Below, piece after piece: positions 22,530-34,988 of a DNA stretch of 64,000 nt. The position numbers and the translations under genes are program-made. Below the pieces are notes generated by a model. The model did no database searches and had not been told where the DNA came from. It saw only the letters and a program-made list of their open reading frames with translations. Numbering within the stretch: position 1 is the stretch's first letter; every line of letters starts with the position of its first letter. The stretch is from Telopea speciosissima (Eukaryota > Streptophyta > Magnoliopsida > Proteales > Proteaceae). The stretch spans positions 32,649,501 through 32,713,500 of the forward strand of contig NC_057916.1 in NCBI RefSeq assembly GCF_018873765.1, written 5' to 3'.

Positions 22530-25500
22530 ACATTGTCATTTATGATTGATTGGAGTCGAATAGAATCGACTGTAGAAAAATGAGAACCTAAAATGATGCA
22601 CAAAGAATGAAAATCGCAAACAAATTAAAAAAATCACACAATGCACACAATGATACCTGTGATTTGGCAAGATTTCTTATGGCCACGATGAGATGAGATC
22701 TGTTCATCTGCTTCACTATCAATGGAGAATAGGGTTATAGCCACTTGTCCTCACACCTCTCTTAGATACACTCTCTATAAATTTATACTGAAACCCTATA
22801 CAAGAAATTAAATGAAATACACATATAGTCTTAAAAAAATTTCTAAGGGGCTACCGTAGTAAAACCCCACACGGACCTGCCACTAACAAAGATTAACATA
22901 CAAGGTGGGCCAATTCCTCTAGGCCTCGAGGCCTTCCAACGACCTCTTAACAGCTATTCGGAATTACCCCACTTATGCAAGTGACAGAACACAGGACATT
23001 AAACCCCAACATCGGCCTGAACCCTAGAAATCAAATACGAATCAGCCCCCAATTCCGATTCCGATTCTTCAAACCATGTTTCAGACTACTAATCGATGAA
23101 CCCCACACATGCCACGCCAGTCTGATCACTCTACAATCCAACCAATATTCTTCCAAAGGCTAGCTATCCTGTTTCTGACTAGCAATTCTACTTACCATGC
23201 CAGAACTAAACAAATCAAAGAGACTAAACTCACTGAAACACCAGAAATTCAATACAAGTTGAACAAGTCTGTCTCTTGTAGGGTCAATTGATGTTCCAAA
23301 TAGACCCACATTTGTGTGATAAGCCTCAATGTTCTTGAAAAAAAATGCTTTATCATGTCGCATCTACATTTTCTCTTGTCTCAATCCAAAGCACTGCACA
23401 GCTATAGAGTTAATGTTCAGGCCACCTTCAACTTTAATGGAATTGTTTTCAATCTCACCCTATCCTACAACTTGAAAATGAAAATTAGAGATATAGCCAT
23501 TAATGTCTACTGTGTTAGCTCAGCCATTGTGTTGATCAACTTAAGATATCTATCAGGTACACGTTGCATTATTAATAGACACATCTGATGAGTGGCTTCC
23601 AGTGGATTAAGCAATTAATGTGCATGGAGAATCTATTATGAAACTTGGGTATATCCTAGAGAATCTGAACCAAATAATGTACTACAATGTTGTGGTGTTT
23701 CTAGAACAGTCATGACCACTTCTACTACAACAATCAACTTTATAGATGTTTGGAGAAAGTGGTAAGGCTGAGTTGTGTCACTGGTCACTCTTTTTAAGAT
23801 CGTAGACGTTAGACGTTCTCTACAATGCAATTAATATCGGTAATGTGAATCAACCTCCAATATGAAACAGTCACAATAAGCTTTTTTTAGTAGTTGTTGC
23901 ACATATTTACTGGGCAACGTCAAGACACACTCAGGTTGTGCTCAATTAACCAAGACAATAGAACAAGAATACTTTCTCAAAACAGTAAAATTGGAGGCAA
24001 CAACTGAGTAGGAGTATGAAAGAGTATGTGAAAAAGAAAGAGAGGGTTTAGAACACTTGGAATTATCTTCTAGAGTTCCTAGAATGTCCTCTAATTATAG
24101 AGGAGAGCTGCCCCTTGGACACATCTGTCCAAAGGAGCCCAAAAGATGTATCTCTCAAAGAGAGAAGACACAAAAACTAACTATTACCGGCATCCAATGA
24201 ATTATGGAGGGTACTCAATTAAGAATTATTGGCGCCGATGACGCCAAAAAAATATTACGTTCAATGTCAGACAGAGAGTAGTATATGTTGGTACGGTTCC
24301 TGATAAACCTCGACCTTGAGCACTCTCTGGTTGATATCTAATGGTAAACCACTGACGTCAGATGGAATTTTTTTATGTCAACCAAAAGAAAATCAGAACC
24401 AAGTCTAGTTAGGAGCAAAAAGAAGCTTTACACAACCAAGGTCTCGCCTAGCCTCACCACAGCTAGGCACATCTTGACAGAGTGTGAAAACAAACCCCAA
24501 AGACAAAAGAGGAGATGGAATCTTCTCTTCAAAGAATCATATCCTTAGGGTCTCTATGACAATGTTTCTGTTTCAAAATTTTGTTTCTGAGTCAGAAACA
24601 GTTTTTTGTGTGTCTGTGATTGTGGAGTAAATTAGTATCAACAAATGTTGTATGGTAAAACTAGAAAAAAAATTGTTTCTACCACTAGAAAAAAGACAGA
24701 AACATGTATGAATTGCATATTAAGAGAAGAATTTCTTCTATTTTGTGATGGTGGAGGTGGAGGTTGTGGCGGTGGTAGTGTGGTGGTGGAGTTGGTGGGG
24801 GATCTGGTGAAGGTGGTGGTGGCGGCGGTGGTGGAGTTGGTGGTGCTGGTATAGGTGTGGCGGCGACGACGAAGGTGGCAGTGTGGTGATTCATGACATA
24901 CTATCGAGTCTATATCGTGCACATTTTTGCTTTCAATTTATGTTTCTATTTTTTTCTTAACTTCTCTTTTGTGTTTCTCAAATCTATGTGAGGAACCATT
25001 TCTATTATCCGGTTCATTTAAAAAAAAACACACAAAAACAAATCGAACAACACATACATGATCTATTTCATTTTTACCCCCAAAAAGAATTTTTTGGAAG
25101 GTTACTATACAAACCCTTATAGTTTTCACAATAAGAATTACACATTCTTCTCTTTCTTAAACAATGTGAGACAATATTTTTCATACCTTTTGTTTTACAA
25201 AAAAGCAACAATGGAGAGGTCATGGATTCAGATTTCAGACTTCGCGGGAGATGAAGGACAAAGTTTTCCTCCACTCATAGAGGAGGGTTTACCCACCACC
25301 CTTGGGTTAACGAACCCCTATAGGGTTTTGATATTCTCCCCCAAAATACCCTGGTGATACCCTCTCCTGAGTCCTACCCATCCGACACCCACGGTGAATG
25401 GGAATATCATTCATTGTGGGTGGAGAAAAACTCGATGGATAGGCAAATAACGAAAAACTTTTGAAAAAACATAGAGGTATTTTAAAACTTTATTTATAAC

Positions 25501-27346
25501 GGATACCGCAATTACTTATTAGGATGGGAAGTAAAAATCCTCTTTTATGTGAAATCAAGAAGCATAGTGAGATTCTTTCTTTCTTTACCAAACGAATTCT
25601 TTTAGCATAATAAAAGAGGAAAGTTAGAGACAATATAATATAAAAAGATGTATTCTTAAAGGGTGCTGGTCTGGTATTATTTTCTTTTTCTCTCTCTCTC
25701 TCTCCATCAAAAGCACTCAATTACTCCACCGGTCCACCCTATATATTATAAGAGAAAGGAAGATGTTGGGTTGGATGCAAAAAAGAAGAATTAGAAAGAG
25801 TAGGTATGCTTGCCAAAGTTTCAGCAGGAAATCATTACCCAACTCTAAAAATTTTTCATTAAAGAAACCTTAGAAATTTAAAGAAACGAGTAGTTAGGTT
25901 ACCCACATTAAGAAAATGGAAATTAGGGTTTAGGTTTAGGGTTTCTTTCTTTTTGCCTAATGTGCTAGTGCATTCATGTCTCTCTCCTTCCTCTCTCCTA
26001 TGAAATGACATATCTATCTCTTATTATGGTAGGAAAGAGAGAACATTTTGGCACCGTGGTATTCCCCATTCTGAATTTCTAATTTAGGGATCACATTCCC
26101 TTTGTTGGTACCTCGCAAATTAACACATTTTTTCTCTTTTTGGTATATGAAAGTATATTTGACTCCCAATCTAAGGCTGTAAAAATTGAGACTCGACATG
26201 TTCAGCTGATCGAAATTGACTGGAAAAAACTAAAATTGAATTGGTATGATTTTGATTGTTAGAAATTGAAACCGATTGGACTGACCGACAGACTCCAACC
26301 ATTTGGACCAAGACAAGGAAAATTGGATCTGCATTGCATTTCCCTCTAATAGACCACTAAAATGGACCGATAGTGGCCCAAAACCGACCAAACTGATAGT
26401 TATCGGTTTCTAATTGGAAACAACTGAAGACAATTCTAACCCCATTCCGAGTCCTATCTACTTGACCAATTTGATCTGATTTTTCAAAACCCTATCTCTT
26501 GCAGCTGTTACATAATACGAGGGGGAGTTGGACTCACATTCATGTACGTGAACGTATGAAAACCGTTGTGCGCTGTTCAAATAGAATCCACTTCATATGG
26601 ATCCCATAGAATGAATTCCATCTAAACGACTTTGAGTTATTCTCGTAAAGTGATCCTAACCCCCACCAACAAGGTTTTTACTTTCTTACGCACAAAGACT
26701 TCCGAGTCTGAGTCTCCTTCGTCGCTATCTCAAAGTTCCCCAAAACCAAAACATGACAGCGTTGATACTGTGATGTAAACACCAGCGAAGAAAAAGCGTA
26801 TTCATTATTCTCCGCTCCACTCAAGTTTGTAGGCCCTCTTGAACGGACGAAAGTACCCTCATAAATCGAATTTAATTACGCTAATATACATGATGAACAC
26901 GACCGTTTACTGAAATACCCTTGACACAAACGCAGCGAAAAGGGAAAAGAAAGGTTGACAATGTTAAATGGTTTACATTCGCATGGCATCCATACATGCC
27001 ATGTGTCACCTAATCATCCACTCCCGTTTAGTCGCTTACTGCTAGTTTTCAACTTTCCCACCATTGACTCATTCCCACATGTTGTGATATGGTCATATGG
27101 CCATGCCATCCCCATTCACATGGGGATCAGACCTAATGATCCAACGCTCCTGATTTACCTCCGCATCAAATCGTATCAACGCCATCCAATCAAGAAAGGT
27201 CATACAAGTCTGACTAGTCTTCCATATGGGCGGCTGAGCTTGTCCGGAGCTTGTCCCCTACCCACTGTGACAAACTTCTCAAAGGTGCTGCTCATGTGAC
27301 CGACAGCTTAGCTGTCTCTGTCCCGAATTCATGAATTGCCCACACT
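22530..27346. other. Intergenic stretch upstream of the second Aux/IAA gene
   Basis: I see no gene. The part at 22560-24640 contains LTR-like non-coding sequence on the minus strand (for example GTGATTTGGCAAGATTTC near 22672). A GGT-rich microsatellite lies at 24748-24885. The block at 25260-25365 repeats that at 10387-10480. The last 800 bases are likely promoter. Confidence 0.5.
24748..24885. repeat. GGT-rich microsatellite
   Basis: An irregular GGTGGTGGAG/GGCGG run is present on the plus strand. It produces Gly/Val- or Pro/Thr-rich open frames on both strands that I do not consider genes. Confidence 0.8.
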
Positions 27347-27374
27347 TTGTCTCTCTCTCTCTCTCTCTCTCCTT
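27313..27374 (+). promoter_or_regulatory. Putative auxin-response cores and CT leader tract of the plus-strand Aux/IAA gene
   Basis: TGTCTC cores occur at 27313-27318 and 27348-27353. The second runs into a CT repeat (about 27350-27373), which lies 180-200 bases upstream of the start codon. A TATA-like TATATTATATCT follows at about 27388. Motif presence is direct; function is inferred from known auxin induction of this family. Confidence 0.4.
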
Positions 27375-27553
27375 CGGCCTTTCTTCTATATTATATCTAT
27401 TCAACCTCTGCTCTTCCAATCCATCCATTCTCACATCTGCAAGCTAAACCTAACCAGAAGATAACAAGAAGAAGAAGACGACTCACGAAATCGCCGGTAT
27501 CTGATCGGAGATTCTTGGTTGCCAAGGCTTGATCATAGAAAGTTAAGAAAGAA

Positions 27554-28363
27554 ATGGAAAGCACAGTGACATACGAGAGCGATCTCAACCTCAAGGCGAC
27601 GGAGCTGAGATTAGGGTTGCCGGGGACGGATGACTCTGAGAAAGATAAGCTCATGGCTCCTGCTGCAGTCAGGATCAATAAGAGACCGTTGTCTGGGTCT
27701 ACTGATGAGTCCAAGAGCGCTTCCTGCGCTTCTGATGCAAGAGATGGTGACCGGGAAACCGCGCCGGCGGCCAAGTAAGTCAAGAAACTAAACTCCCTGG
27801 ATCTAATATCTAACTTCTCTATAGATTTGATTTCTGGTTTTGTATGTCTGGAGGTTTGAGTACTGATTTGGCTGTGAATGATTTGGAATGATTATAGGGC
27901 ACAAGTAGTTGGATGGCCGCCAATTCGATCTTACAGGAAGAATAGCTTTCAACCTAAGAAAACTGAGGCCGAAGCATCTGGAATCTATGTTAAAGTGAGC
28001 ATGGATGGAGCTCCTTATCTCAGAAAGATTGATCTCAAGCTCTACGAAGGTTATCCTAAGCTCCTCAAGGCCTTGGAGGATATGTTCAAGTTCACCATAG
28101 GTAAGCATCGTTATTGATGTTCCGTTCGTTTTGATGCTTTGTTTTAATGATCATATGAGACTTATGAGTTCTGTTTTGGTTTTGCAGGTGAATATTCAGA
28201 GAGGGAAGGATACAATGATTCAGAGTATGTACCTACTTATGAAGACAAAGATGGTGACTGGATGTTGGTTGGAGATGTTCCATGGGATATGTTTATCTCT
28301 TCTTGCAAAAGACTCAGAATCATGAAAGGATCAGAGGCTAAAGGCTTGGGTTCTTGTGCATAA
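27554..28363 (+). CDS. IAA: Aux/IAA auxin-response repressor, IAA1-4-like
   Basis: Exons are 27554-27774, 27898-28100 and 28188-28363, with GT-AG borders and frame-keeping joins, giving 199 aa. The EAR motif LRLGL is at residues 18-22 in the context [13 protein letters not shown], typical of the IAA1-4 clade. The degron core GWPPIR is at 79-84, the PB1 Lys at about 106 and the acidic DKDGDW at 162-166. The C-terminus [13 protein letters not shown] also matches IAA3/IAA4. Family role: a nuclear repressor that pairs with ARFs and is destroyed through SCF-TIR1/AFB when auxin is present. The intron present after the PW codon in the other Aux/IAA gene is absent here, so exon 3 combines two exons. 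The start codon is the first ATG after a CT-rich leader. Confidence 0.95.
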
Positions 28364-30920
28364 AAGCCTAGAGCTTGCTTGGCAAAAACAACCCACAAGA
28401 TATATAGGGAGAAGAGAAGACCTGTTCATCTCATATCAACACAAACAGATCTTTCTGCTTGGGTTCTCCAAGACTACAGGATCGAGTTGGATCTTTCTCA
28501 ATAGAGCGACTTCTGAAATTATAGATTTGATAGGTGCAAAGAGGAAAAAAAAAAACAGGAAAACGAGAAGAAAAAAAATTTACTTTGTCAAGTTACATCT
28601 TTTTTTGTTAATTTTTCATATTTTGACAGGTCCATGGCTCATTTTGATCCTTTTTGTGATGTTCTTGTCTTGTAAACTGTAATAATTCCCCCATTAAAAG
28701 CAGAACTGTATGTAGAGATAGAGATGTTTGCTTCCTTTGCAATTGTATAAAGCAACACAACATTTATATGTTTCTCCCTAGTTTTGGTTATTGTATTTTA
28801 TTTTAAAGAAAATTTGAAGAAAATAAAAGACAATACATGTGGGATATTATGCCTTCATTTGATCATATTGTCAGGTTTGTTTTATTTGAGCACATATGAT
28901 CTCTCTCCCTGACCTGATAAATTGATCTCTGGTCTTTTGATGCATTAAAATATGGTAATGATCTTACAAGTTGGTATGGTTCAAGATGATTCCATGATGA
29001 AGCAATCGAAACTTAATTGGTTGATCTAACTCCATTACTGCATCCGTGCATCACACAAGCAGTAGAAAATCATGGGATCTTATCTCACTTTGAGAATTAA
29101 CAGTTCACATTTCACTGCAGAATAACTTATGATTTAGAGCAATATTCTTCACTCCATCACTTCATTTACTTGGGGTTTGGAGTTCTCCCTGTTTTTTAAG
29201 ACCACATCTAGCCACTGGTTTAGAGCATTAAAATTCTCTCTATTTTAAGAACTAATAACATTAAAAGTAATGCTAAATATCACTATTTTGGTAGGAATTT
29301 TAATTCTTTTTCAGTCATGGCTGGCTTTGTATTGGAAACTGATAAGGGTAGCTATATTGCATGTTTTAATGTCTGGGTCAGTAAAATATGAAGAAACATT
29401 TGATGAAAAGATCTAAAAAATCAGTTCCGTCGACCTTTCTGCCATTTTCTTCCCACAAGAGTGTTGAAACTCATGCTTGTAGGCAAGATGGGGAAGATGT
29501 TTCCGGTGAAAGCTTCTGCTGATCAAAAGATCTGAGAGTTGTTTAACCTTTAAGAAAGAGACTGGAGTGAATCTTGAAACGAGTTGTTTAACCCTCAAGT
29601 CATTTTCTCAGAAAAAGACTAGAATGAATGTTGAAGAAGCACTACCAGACAAGCTATACGTGATGCATGCCATGTTTAGAGAGAGCTTTGTCAGTCAACG
29701 ATCTGAAATCACAGCCTGTCGGCCTCCAGCGTTTGGTTATAACCACTAAGCACCCTTAGGTTTAAAACAAGCATTTACTTTTGGTTTTGTATGGAGGGTC
29801 TCACTTTGCAGAAAAGCTTCTAACCAGGTTTACTTGTAAAAATGCACTGGGGTTACTAGCAAGGCTGAAACATAATATTGTTGCTTCAAGACTATCAATG
29901 GTCATTATTCAACTTTAAACCATTAAATGTCACCCAATTCAGGACAGCTTCATGCTCAAAAGAATTCGGTTTTAGAGTGAGCTGGAGCTTAAAAGTCACA
30001 GTTCTGCTAGCATTAAGGGTGCCATCATATCAAGGATCAATTTTTTTTTGTTTTTTTGAACTAACTTAACAAGGATATAAACTACACAAAGCTACAATTC
30101 TTCTGAAGCCTGGTTTCCTTTAAATCCGCAATACCTATTCACCCAAAAGTTGTTAATGAGGAGAAAAATGGCCAAAGTGTGGTTTTAGGATAAGTTTCCG
30201 AAAATAATTGAATAACTTGTATTTAGCTCTGCATAAATTCAATAACATGGCCTAAGTAACCACATTAAGATAAAATGCACCATGTCTTGTAGCTCAATAT
30301 GAGATGTTTGTAGTGTTCAGGCTCAAATCGAAAGGTGGACATGAAAGAAATGCAAGAAAGGTCTGACCATATTTTTTTTGCCCTTTTATTTACTTATTTG
30401 CCGTCCAAGATGGGATCAAGCTATGAAATCAATGTAGTTAAACTTGGGTATCTACTACTCACAATATCATCATTCAAAATATACAAAACGTTACAGCTTA
30501 CAAAGAATAAACCAGCTGTCTAGAACCTGCAAGTGCCCCCAGTAAATTGTGGGACTTCCGTTGATTCCTTCAAGCAAGCTTCAGAATTCCGGCCTCCTTT
30601 ATCACCGATGAACAAGAATGACAAGTAAACAAAATCTTCTCATCTATTTCACTAGCATTGCCTTCATATTTTAGGAAAAGAATGATTAGAAGCGAGGGTT
30701 ACATTGTTTCACTGCTCATGTGGCACTTCAGTGGCGCAACTCCCACTTGATGAAGCCCTAACTGCCATATAGATGGGATTGGTGAATAAAAATTTGGATA
30801 ATATTGAATCACATAAACATCAGTTTTCTCTCCCTGAGCATTTTTTATCACCCATCCTCCATAACATCATAGAAAGGGATGATAGAAGGCAATGGAGCTG
30901 TAGGAGACAGTAGTACTTTC
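28364..30920. other. 3' flank and intergenic stretch
   Basis: The first about 350 bases are the probable 3' UTR of the Aux/IAA gene. After that I see only short open frames with no domain. A small direct duplication (GAGTTGTTTAACC) is at about 29535 and 29581. Confidence 0.5.
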
Positions 30921-31694
30921 TGTTGGGAAGAGATGCGGAATAACCTTCTCGCTTATGTGAATCAAAGAAGCAAATAAATGAAAAATAGAAACCAAACAAG
31001 CAACCACAAACCAAAAAAACACAAGATTTAACATGGAAAACCCTTCAATGTGAAGAGAAAAACCACGGGACAACTCCAAAAATAATCCACTAAATCAAAT
31101 AAAGGATTACAATGATTCACTTCTCAAGTTTATGCCCAAACTTGAGATCCACCACAATATTGAGAAAAGAAATCACAAGCACTTGGAAAGATTACAAGGT
31201 TACCTCACACTTTAAAGGAAAAACTACCAAATCACCTCTAAAAGCCACCAACAATTTCTCCTAAAGCTTAGAGAACCCAATCGAGAAAGCAAGCTGCAAC
31301 TTCGGTTACCCTGCTAAACAAGAGCATGAGATGTAGCAAAAAACGGTCTCAAGAATGACCCAAATGTGAGAGTTAAACCTCCACAAAAATTCTGCAATTC
31401 TTCTTCTCCAAGAGCTCCAAGAACAAAAACCTCTTTTTTGTCTTCTTCTTCTCAAAAAGGTGAAAAACAACTTTTTCTCTCCTTAGAAAAAGTCCACTCA
31501 TTCTCTCGCTTCCTTTTTCTTGCAAAGAAAGAAACCTCTCATCTCATTTTACGTAGGAGACCTTTCAAATTCAAAAAACCACTAAGAATGAGAAGGTGGA
31601 TGCCAACTCACATTTGGCGGGTTTTGACCCAACTTGGTCCAAGCACCCAAAAAGCTCCACATGGGGCTGGACCAATATAGCCCAACACCCAACA
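30921..31694 (-). repeat. 3' LTR of a Copia element
   Basis: The segment is bounded by TGTTGGG at 30921 and CCCAACA at 31688-31694, a 7-base inverted terminal pair with TG..CA ends. On the element's sense (minus) strand a polypurine tract GGAAGGGGAG (about 31697-31708) sits directly before the LTR start. The pol stop codon lies just upstream of that. Length is 774 bp. Confidence 0.8.
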
Positions 31695-31740
31695 AACTCC
31701 CCTTCCAATCCCATGAGGAGGACTCCCCCATACTGCAGGC

Positions 31741-33278
31741 TTACATGGAATCCATGCCTGCCAAATTCCTGCATAGTTCATGTTTCTCCTTTGGCACTGT
31801 CTTGGTCATCATATTTGATGGATTCCTATCAGTATGGATTTTATTGATCTTCATCAAACCATTTTCAAGGACATCTCTAATCCAATGATACCAGACATCA
31901 ATGTGCTTGGTCCTAGAGTGGAATGTAGCATTCTTGCTCAAATCAATGACATTTTGACTGTCACACCTAACAACATACTCCTTTTGTTCCAAACCCAACT
32001 CCATAAGAAAACGTTTTAACCATAGCATCTCTTTACAAGCTTCTGTAACAGCAATGTATTCTGCCTCTGTAGTTGATAGAGCAACACACTTTTGCAATTT
32101 AGATTGCCAAGAGATGGCTCCCCCTGCAAAAGTAAACAAATAACCTGAAGTAGACTTCCTTCTGTCAATATCTCCTGCCATATCTGAATCTGTATAGCCT
32201 TCCACCATGGATGATGAATTTTCAAAGCATAAACAAATTTTAGATGTGCCCCTTAGATACCTTAGAATCCATTTTACAGTTTCCCAATGTTGCTTACCTG
32301 GATTTGCTAAGTACCTACTAACAACACCAGTGGCATGTGTTATGTCGGGCCTTGTACATACCATAGCATACATCAAACTCCCTACAGCTGAAGCGTAGGG
32401 GATCTTCTCCATTTCCTTCTTTTCTTCATTGCTAGTTGGAGACAACTTAGCACTCAACTTGAAATGACTAGCTAATGGTGTACTCACGGGCTTTGCATTC
32501 TTCATGTTGGATCTTGTAAGTACTTTCTCAATGTACTTTTCTTGTGATAACCATAACTTCTTATTCTTCCTATCACGCTTGATTGTCATGCCCAAAATTT
32601 GTTTTGCTACCCCAAGGTCCTTCATGTCAAAGACCTTGTTTAAATCTTTCTTCAACTTGTCAATTAAGTTAGCATCTTGACCAACAATGAACATATCATC
32701 AACATACAACAAGAGAATAATAAAGAAAGAATCTGAATATTTTCTGAGGTAAACACAATGGTCAGCAATGGTTCTAGTAAAACCATTACTCATCATAAAT
32801 GAATCAAATTTAATGTACCATTGTCGTGGTGCTTGCTTCAAACCATACAAGCTCTTCTTCAACTTGCATACCATGTGCTCCTTGCCCTTCACAAGGAACC
32901 CTTCCGGCTGCTCCATGTAAATTTATTCCTTTAAATCTCCATGCAAGAAAGCAGTTTTCACATCCAACTGCTCAATCCCTAAGTCTTGACAAGCGGCTAG
33001 ACCAAGCATAGTACGAATAGAAGTCATCTTCACCACAGGAGAAAAAATCTCATCAAAATCAATACTTTTTTTCTGCCCAAATCCTTTAACAACTAGCCTT
33101 GCCTTGTACCTCATTTTCTTTTTGTCATCTTCATTTTTCAGCTTGAAAACCCACTTGTTCTTCAAAGCCTTTCGCCCTTTTGGTAGTTCAACCAACTCAT
33201 AGGTCTTATTCTTATGCAAAGAATCAAGCTCTTCTTGCATAGCTTTCTTCCATTCAACCTTGTGTTGATGAACCATGG
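31741..33278 (-). pseudogene. Copia pol remnant: reverse transcriptase and RNase H
   Basis: The minus-strand frame carries Copia reverse transcriptase from EWKKAMQEELDSLHKNKTYELV through the catalytic YVDDM (about 32685-32700), then RNase H (GYTDSDMAGD, STTEAEYIA). It ends with the RTKHIDVWYHWIRD block just before the LTR. One in-frame TAA (32923-32925), in the HGDLKE-IYMEQPEGF segment, breaks the frame; otherwise it is open. Gag, protease and integrase are missing because the Tat-lineage element begins at 33279. It looks fairly young. Confidence 0.85.
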
Positions 33279-34036
33279 TGTTGCATCAAGAAATCGTCGA
33301 GCGGTCCTACGAGTACCGTCACCTGCAAGTGGACCAAGGGGTCAACAGAGAGAACTAGTGTGGTTCCGGCCTAGGGCTCTCCGATGCCAAAGTTAGATCT
33401 CCTGGCGCAAATAGATGAATAGTGATTATTCAATATGAGTTTAGATGTCCCTGATGGGGTTGCGTACCTTGCCTTTTATAGTAGCGTATGGCGGTGTGGA
33501 GAGTCCCAGTTTGATGGCGATTATCCCGTTGAGTGGATAGAGGCCCTGGGTAACGGGGCTCTATCCTGATTGGCCATCTCCCCGTGGGAGGGAGTGTCCT
33601 GGTGGCATCAGGATCCTTGGTGGATAGATACCCGCCTGTGGTGATAACGTCCTTGGTGCTTGAATCCGTCTGGGTGACGTGACCTCTAAGCGGCGGTCCA
33701 GAGTCCTGGTGGTGACATGAGTCTTAGCGATACGATCGGGTCGTAGATGGGTAGCCCCCACCTCACGTGCCCACGATGCTGTGCCTGGGTGCAGGCCGCG
33801 CCTGGATGTGTGGCGGCGCTTAGGTGAGGCAGCGCCCCGGATGTGTGGCCGCGCCTGGGTGAGGCCGCGCCCTGATGTGTGGCCGCGGCTAGGTGAGGCC
33901 GCGCCCTAGTGGTGGCTGTGCCTGGGTGAGGGCGCGCCTGGGTGCTGGGACCCCGGTTCGTTCCCCTTGGCTATGGAGCGGGTCGTCTGTGACACGTGGC
34001 GGTCGTTGATTGGCCCGATGAATGTTGGATGTATCA
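33279..34036 (-). repeat. 3' LTR of the Tat-lineage element
   Basis: It begins TGTTGCATCAAG directly after the Copia coding sequence and ends GGATGTATCA next to the polypurine tract (C-rich on this strand, TTTGCCCCCCACTCTC). TG..CA ends are present and length is 758 bp. It contains a GC-rich run of GGCCGCGCC..GGTGAGG words (about 33780-33940) that recurs at 34625-34850. The matching 5' LTR is not in the window. Confidence 0.7.
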
Positions 34037-34624
34037 TTTGCCCCCCACTCTCTTGGGATAGGATGTCCAAGAGAGTAGATGCCTTTACGTAGTGAGGGGT
34101 CCGCTGCGAATAGACTTTCCTTGTGGGGTTTGCCTGTAAATCCACTAATGAGGTAGGAGAGGTTAGGGGTTCAAACCTTTCCTCCTACACTTTTTCTTCT
34201 TTTGTTTTTCGTAGGTATATGTTCCTTCCTCTCACTTTCTCTTCTTTCACTTCTCATTTCTCTTTCTTACTTTTTGTCTCCCCTTTTGCTCTCCTTTAAT
34301 TCCCCCTTTGCATTCCCCTTTTTGTCTTTTGTCCTCTCTTTGGTGCCCACCGTGTGCCTTTTTTTGGGTCACCTCCACTAGTATCCACTTTGCTTGATTT
34401 TGGGTCCTTGTGTTTGGTTTGTGTTCTCTTGGTGCCTTGGTTTGCTTGGAAGGCTTGAGTGGTGCTTGGCTTGAGTGCCTTGCCTCTTGTGACCTCTATC
34501 ACTTGATTGTGCCTCGTGGTGTGGCTACGTCATCGTCGTGTGCCTGTCTTTCCGTGCGGTCGTCTTTTTTCTGAGGTAAATCGATCCCCTTTCTTTCTTT
34601 TTCTCTTTTTTTTTTTTTTTGTAG
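34037..34624. other. Polypurine tract and pyrimidine-rich leader between LTR and antisense ORF
   Basis: After the tract at about 34041-34060, 34180-34340 is dominated by T and C on the plus strand. This could be a leader or promoter region for the antisense ORF. I see no coding sequence. Confidence 0.4.
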
Positions 34625-34850
34625 GGTGGCGCCTCAGTGAGGCCGAGCCTGCGGGTGTGGCCACGCCTCCGTGAGGCCGCGCCTGTGGGTGTGGCCGCGC
34701 CTGGGTGGCCGCTGGGGCGGTCGCGCTTGGGGTGGCCACGCCTGGGTGTGGCCGCGCCTTGCGAGTGTGGCCGCACCTGGCTGGCCGCGCCTGGGGTGGC
34801 CGCGCCTTGCCGGTGTGGCCGCGCCTATGGTGGCTGCGGCGTGGGTGTGA
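34625..34850. repeat. GC-rich short tandem repeat block
   Basis: This is an irregular array of GTGGCCGCGCC and CTGGGTGTGGCCGCGCC units at about 75-80 percent GC. The same words occur in the LTR (33780-33940). It creates long spurious open frames on both strands (Arg/Gly/Pro-rich), which I do not call genes. Confidence 0.7.
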
Positions 34851-34988
34851 TGGACCCTCGCTCTTCTTCCCTGTTCTTCCTCTTGTATGTGATGGATCTG
34901 CTGTTTATATTTTGCAGGTGGCATTCCTTTCATTTTTCTTGCCAGCTTCGGGGAGATTGCTTTCTCGAGTAAGTAGTTCATTCCCCTC

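Noticed and set aside
24638..24922. Gly/Val-rich or Pro/Thr-rich small proteins
   Set aside because: Simple GGT repeat read in different frames, with no start context, no splice structure and no conserved residues.
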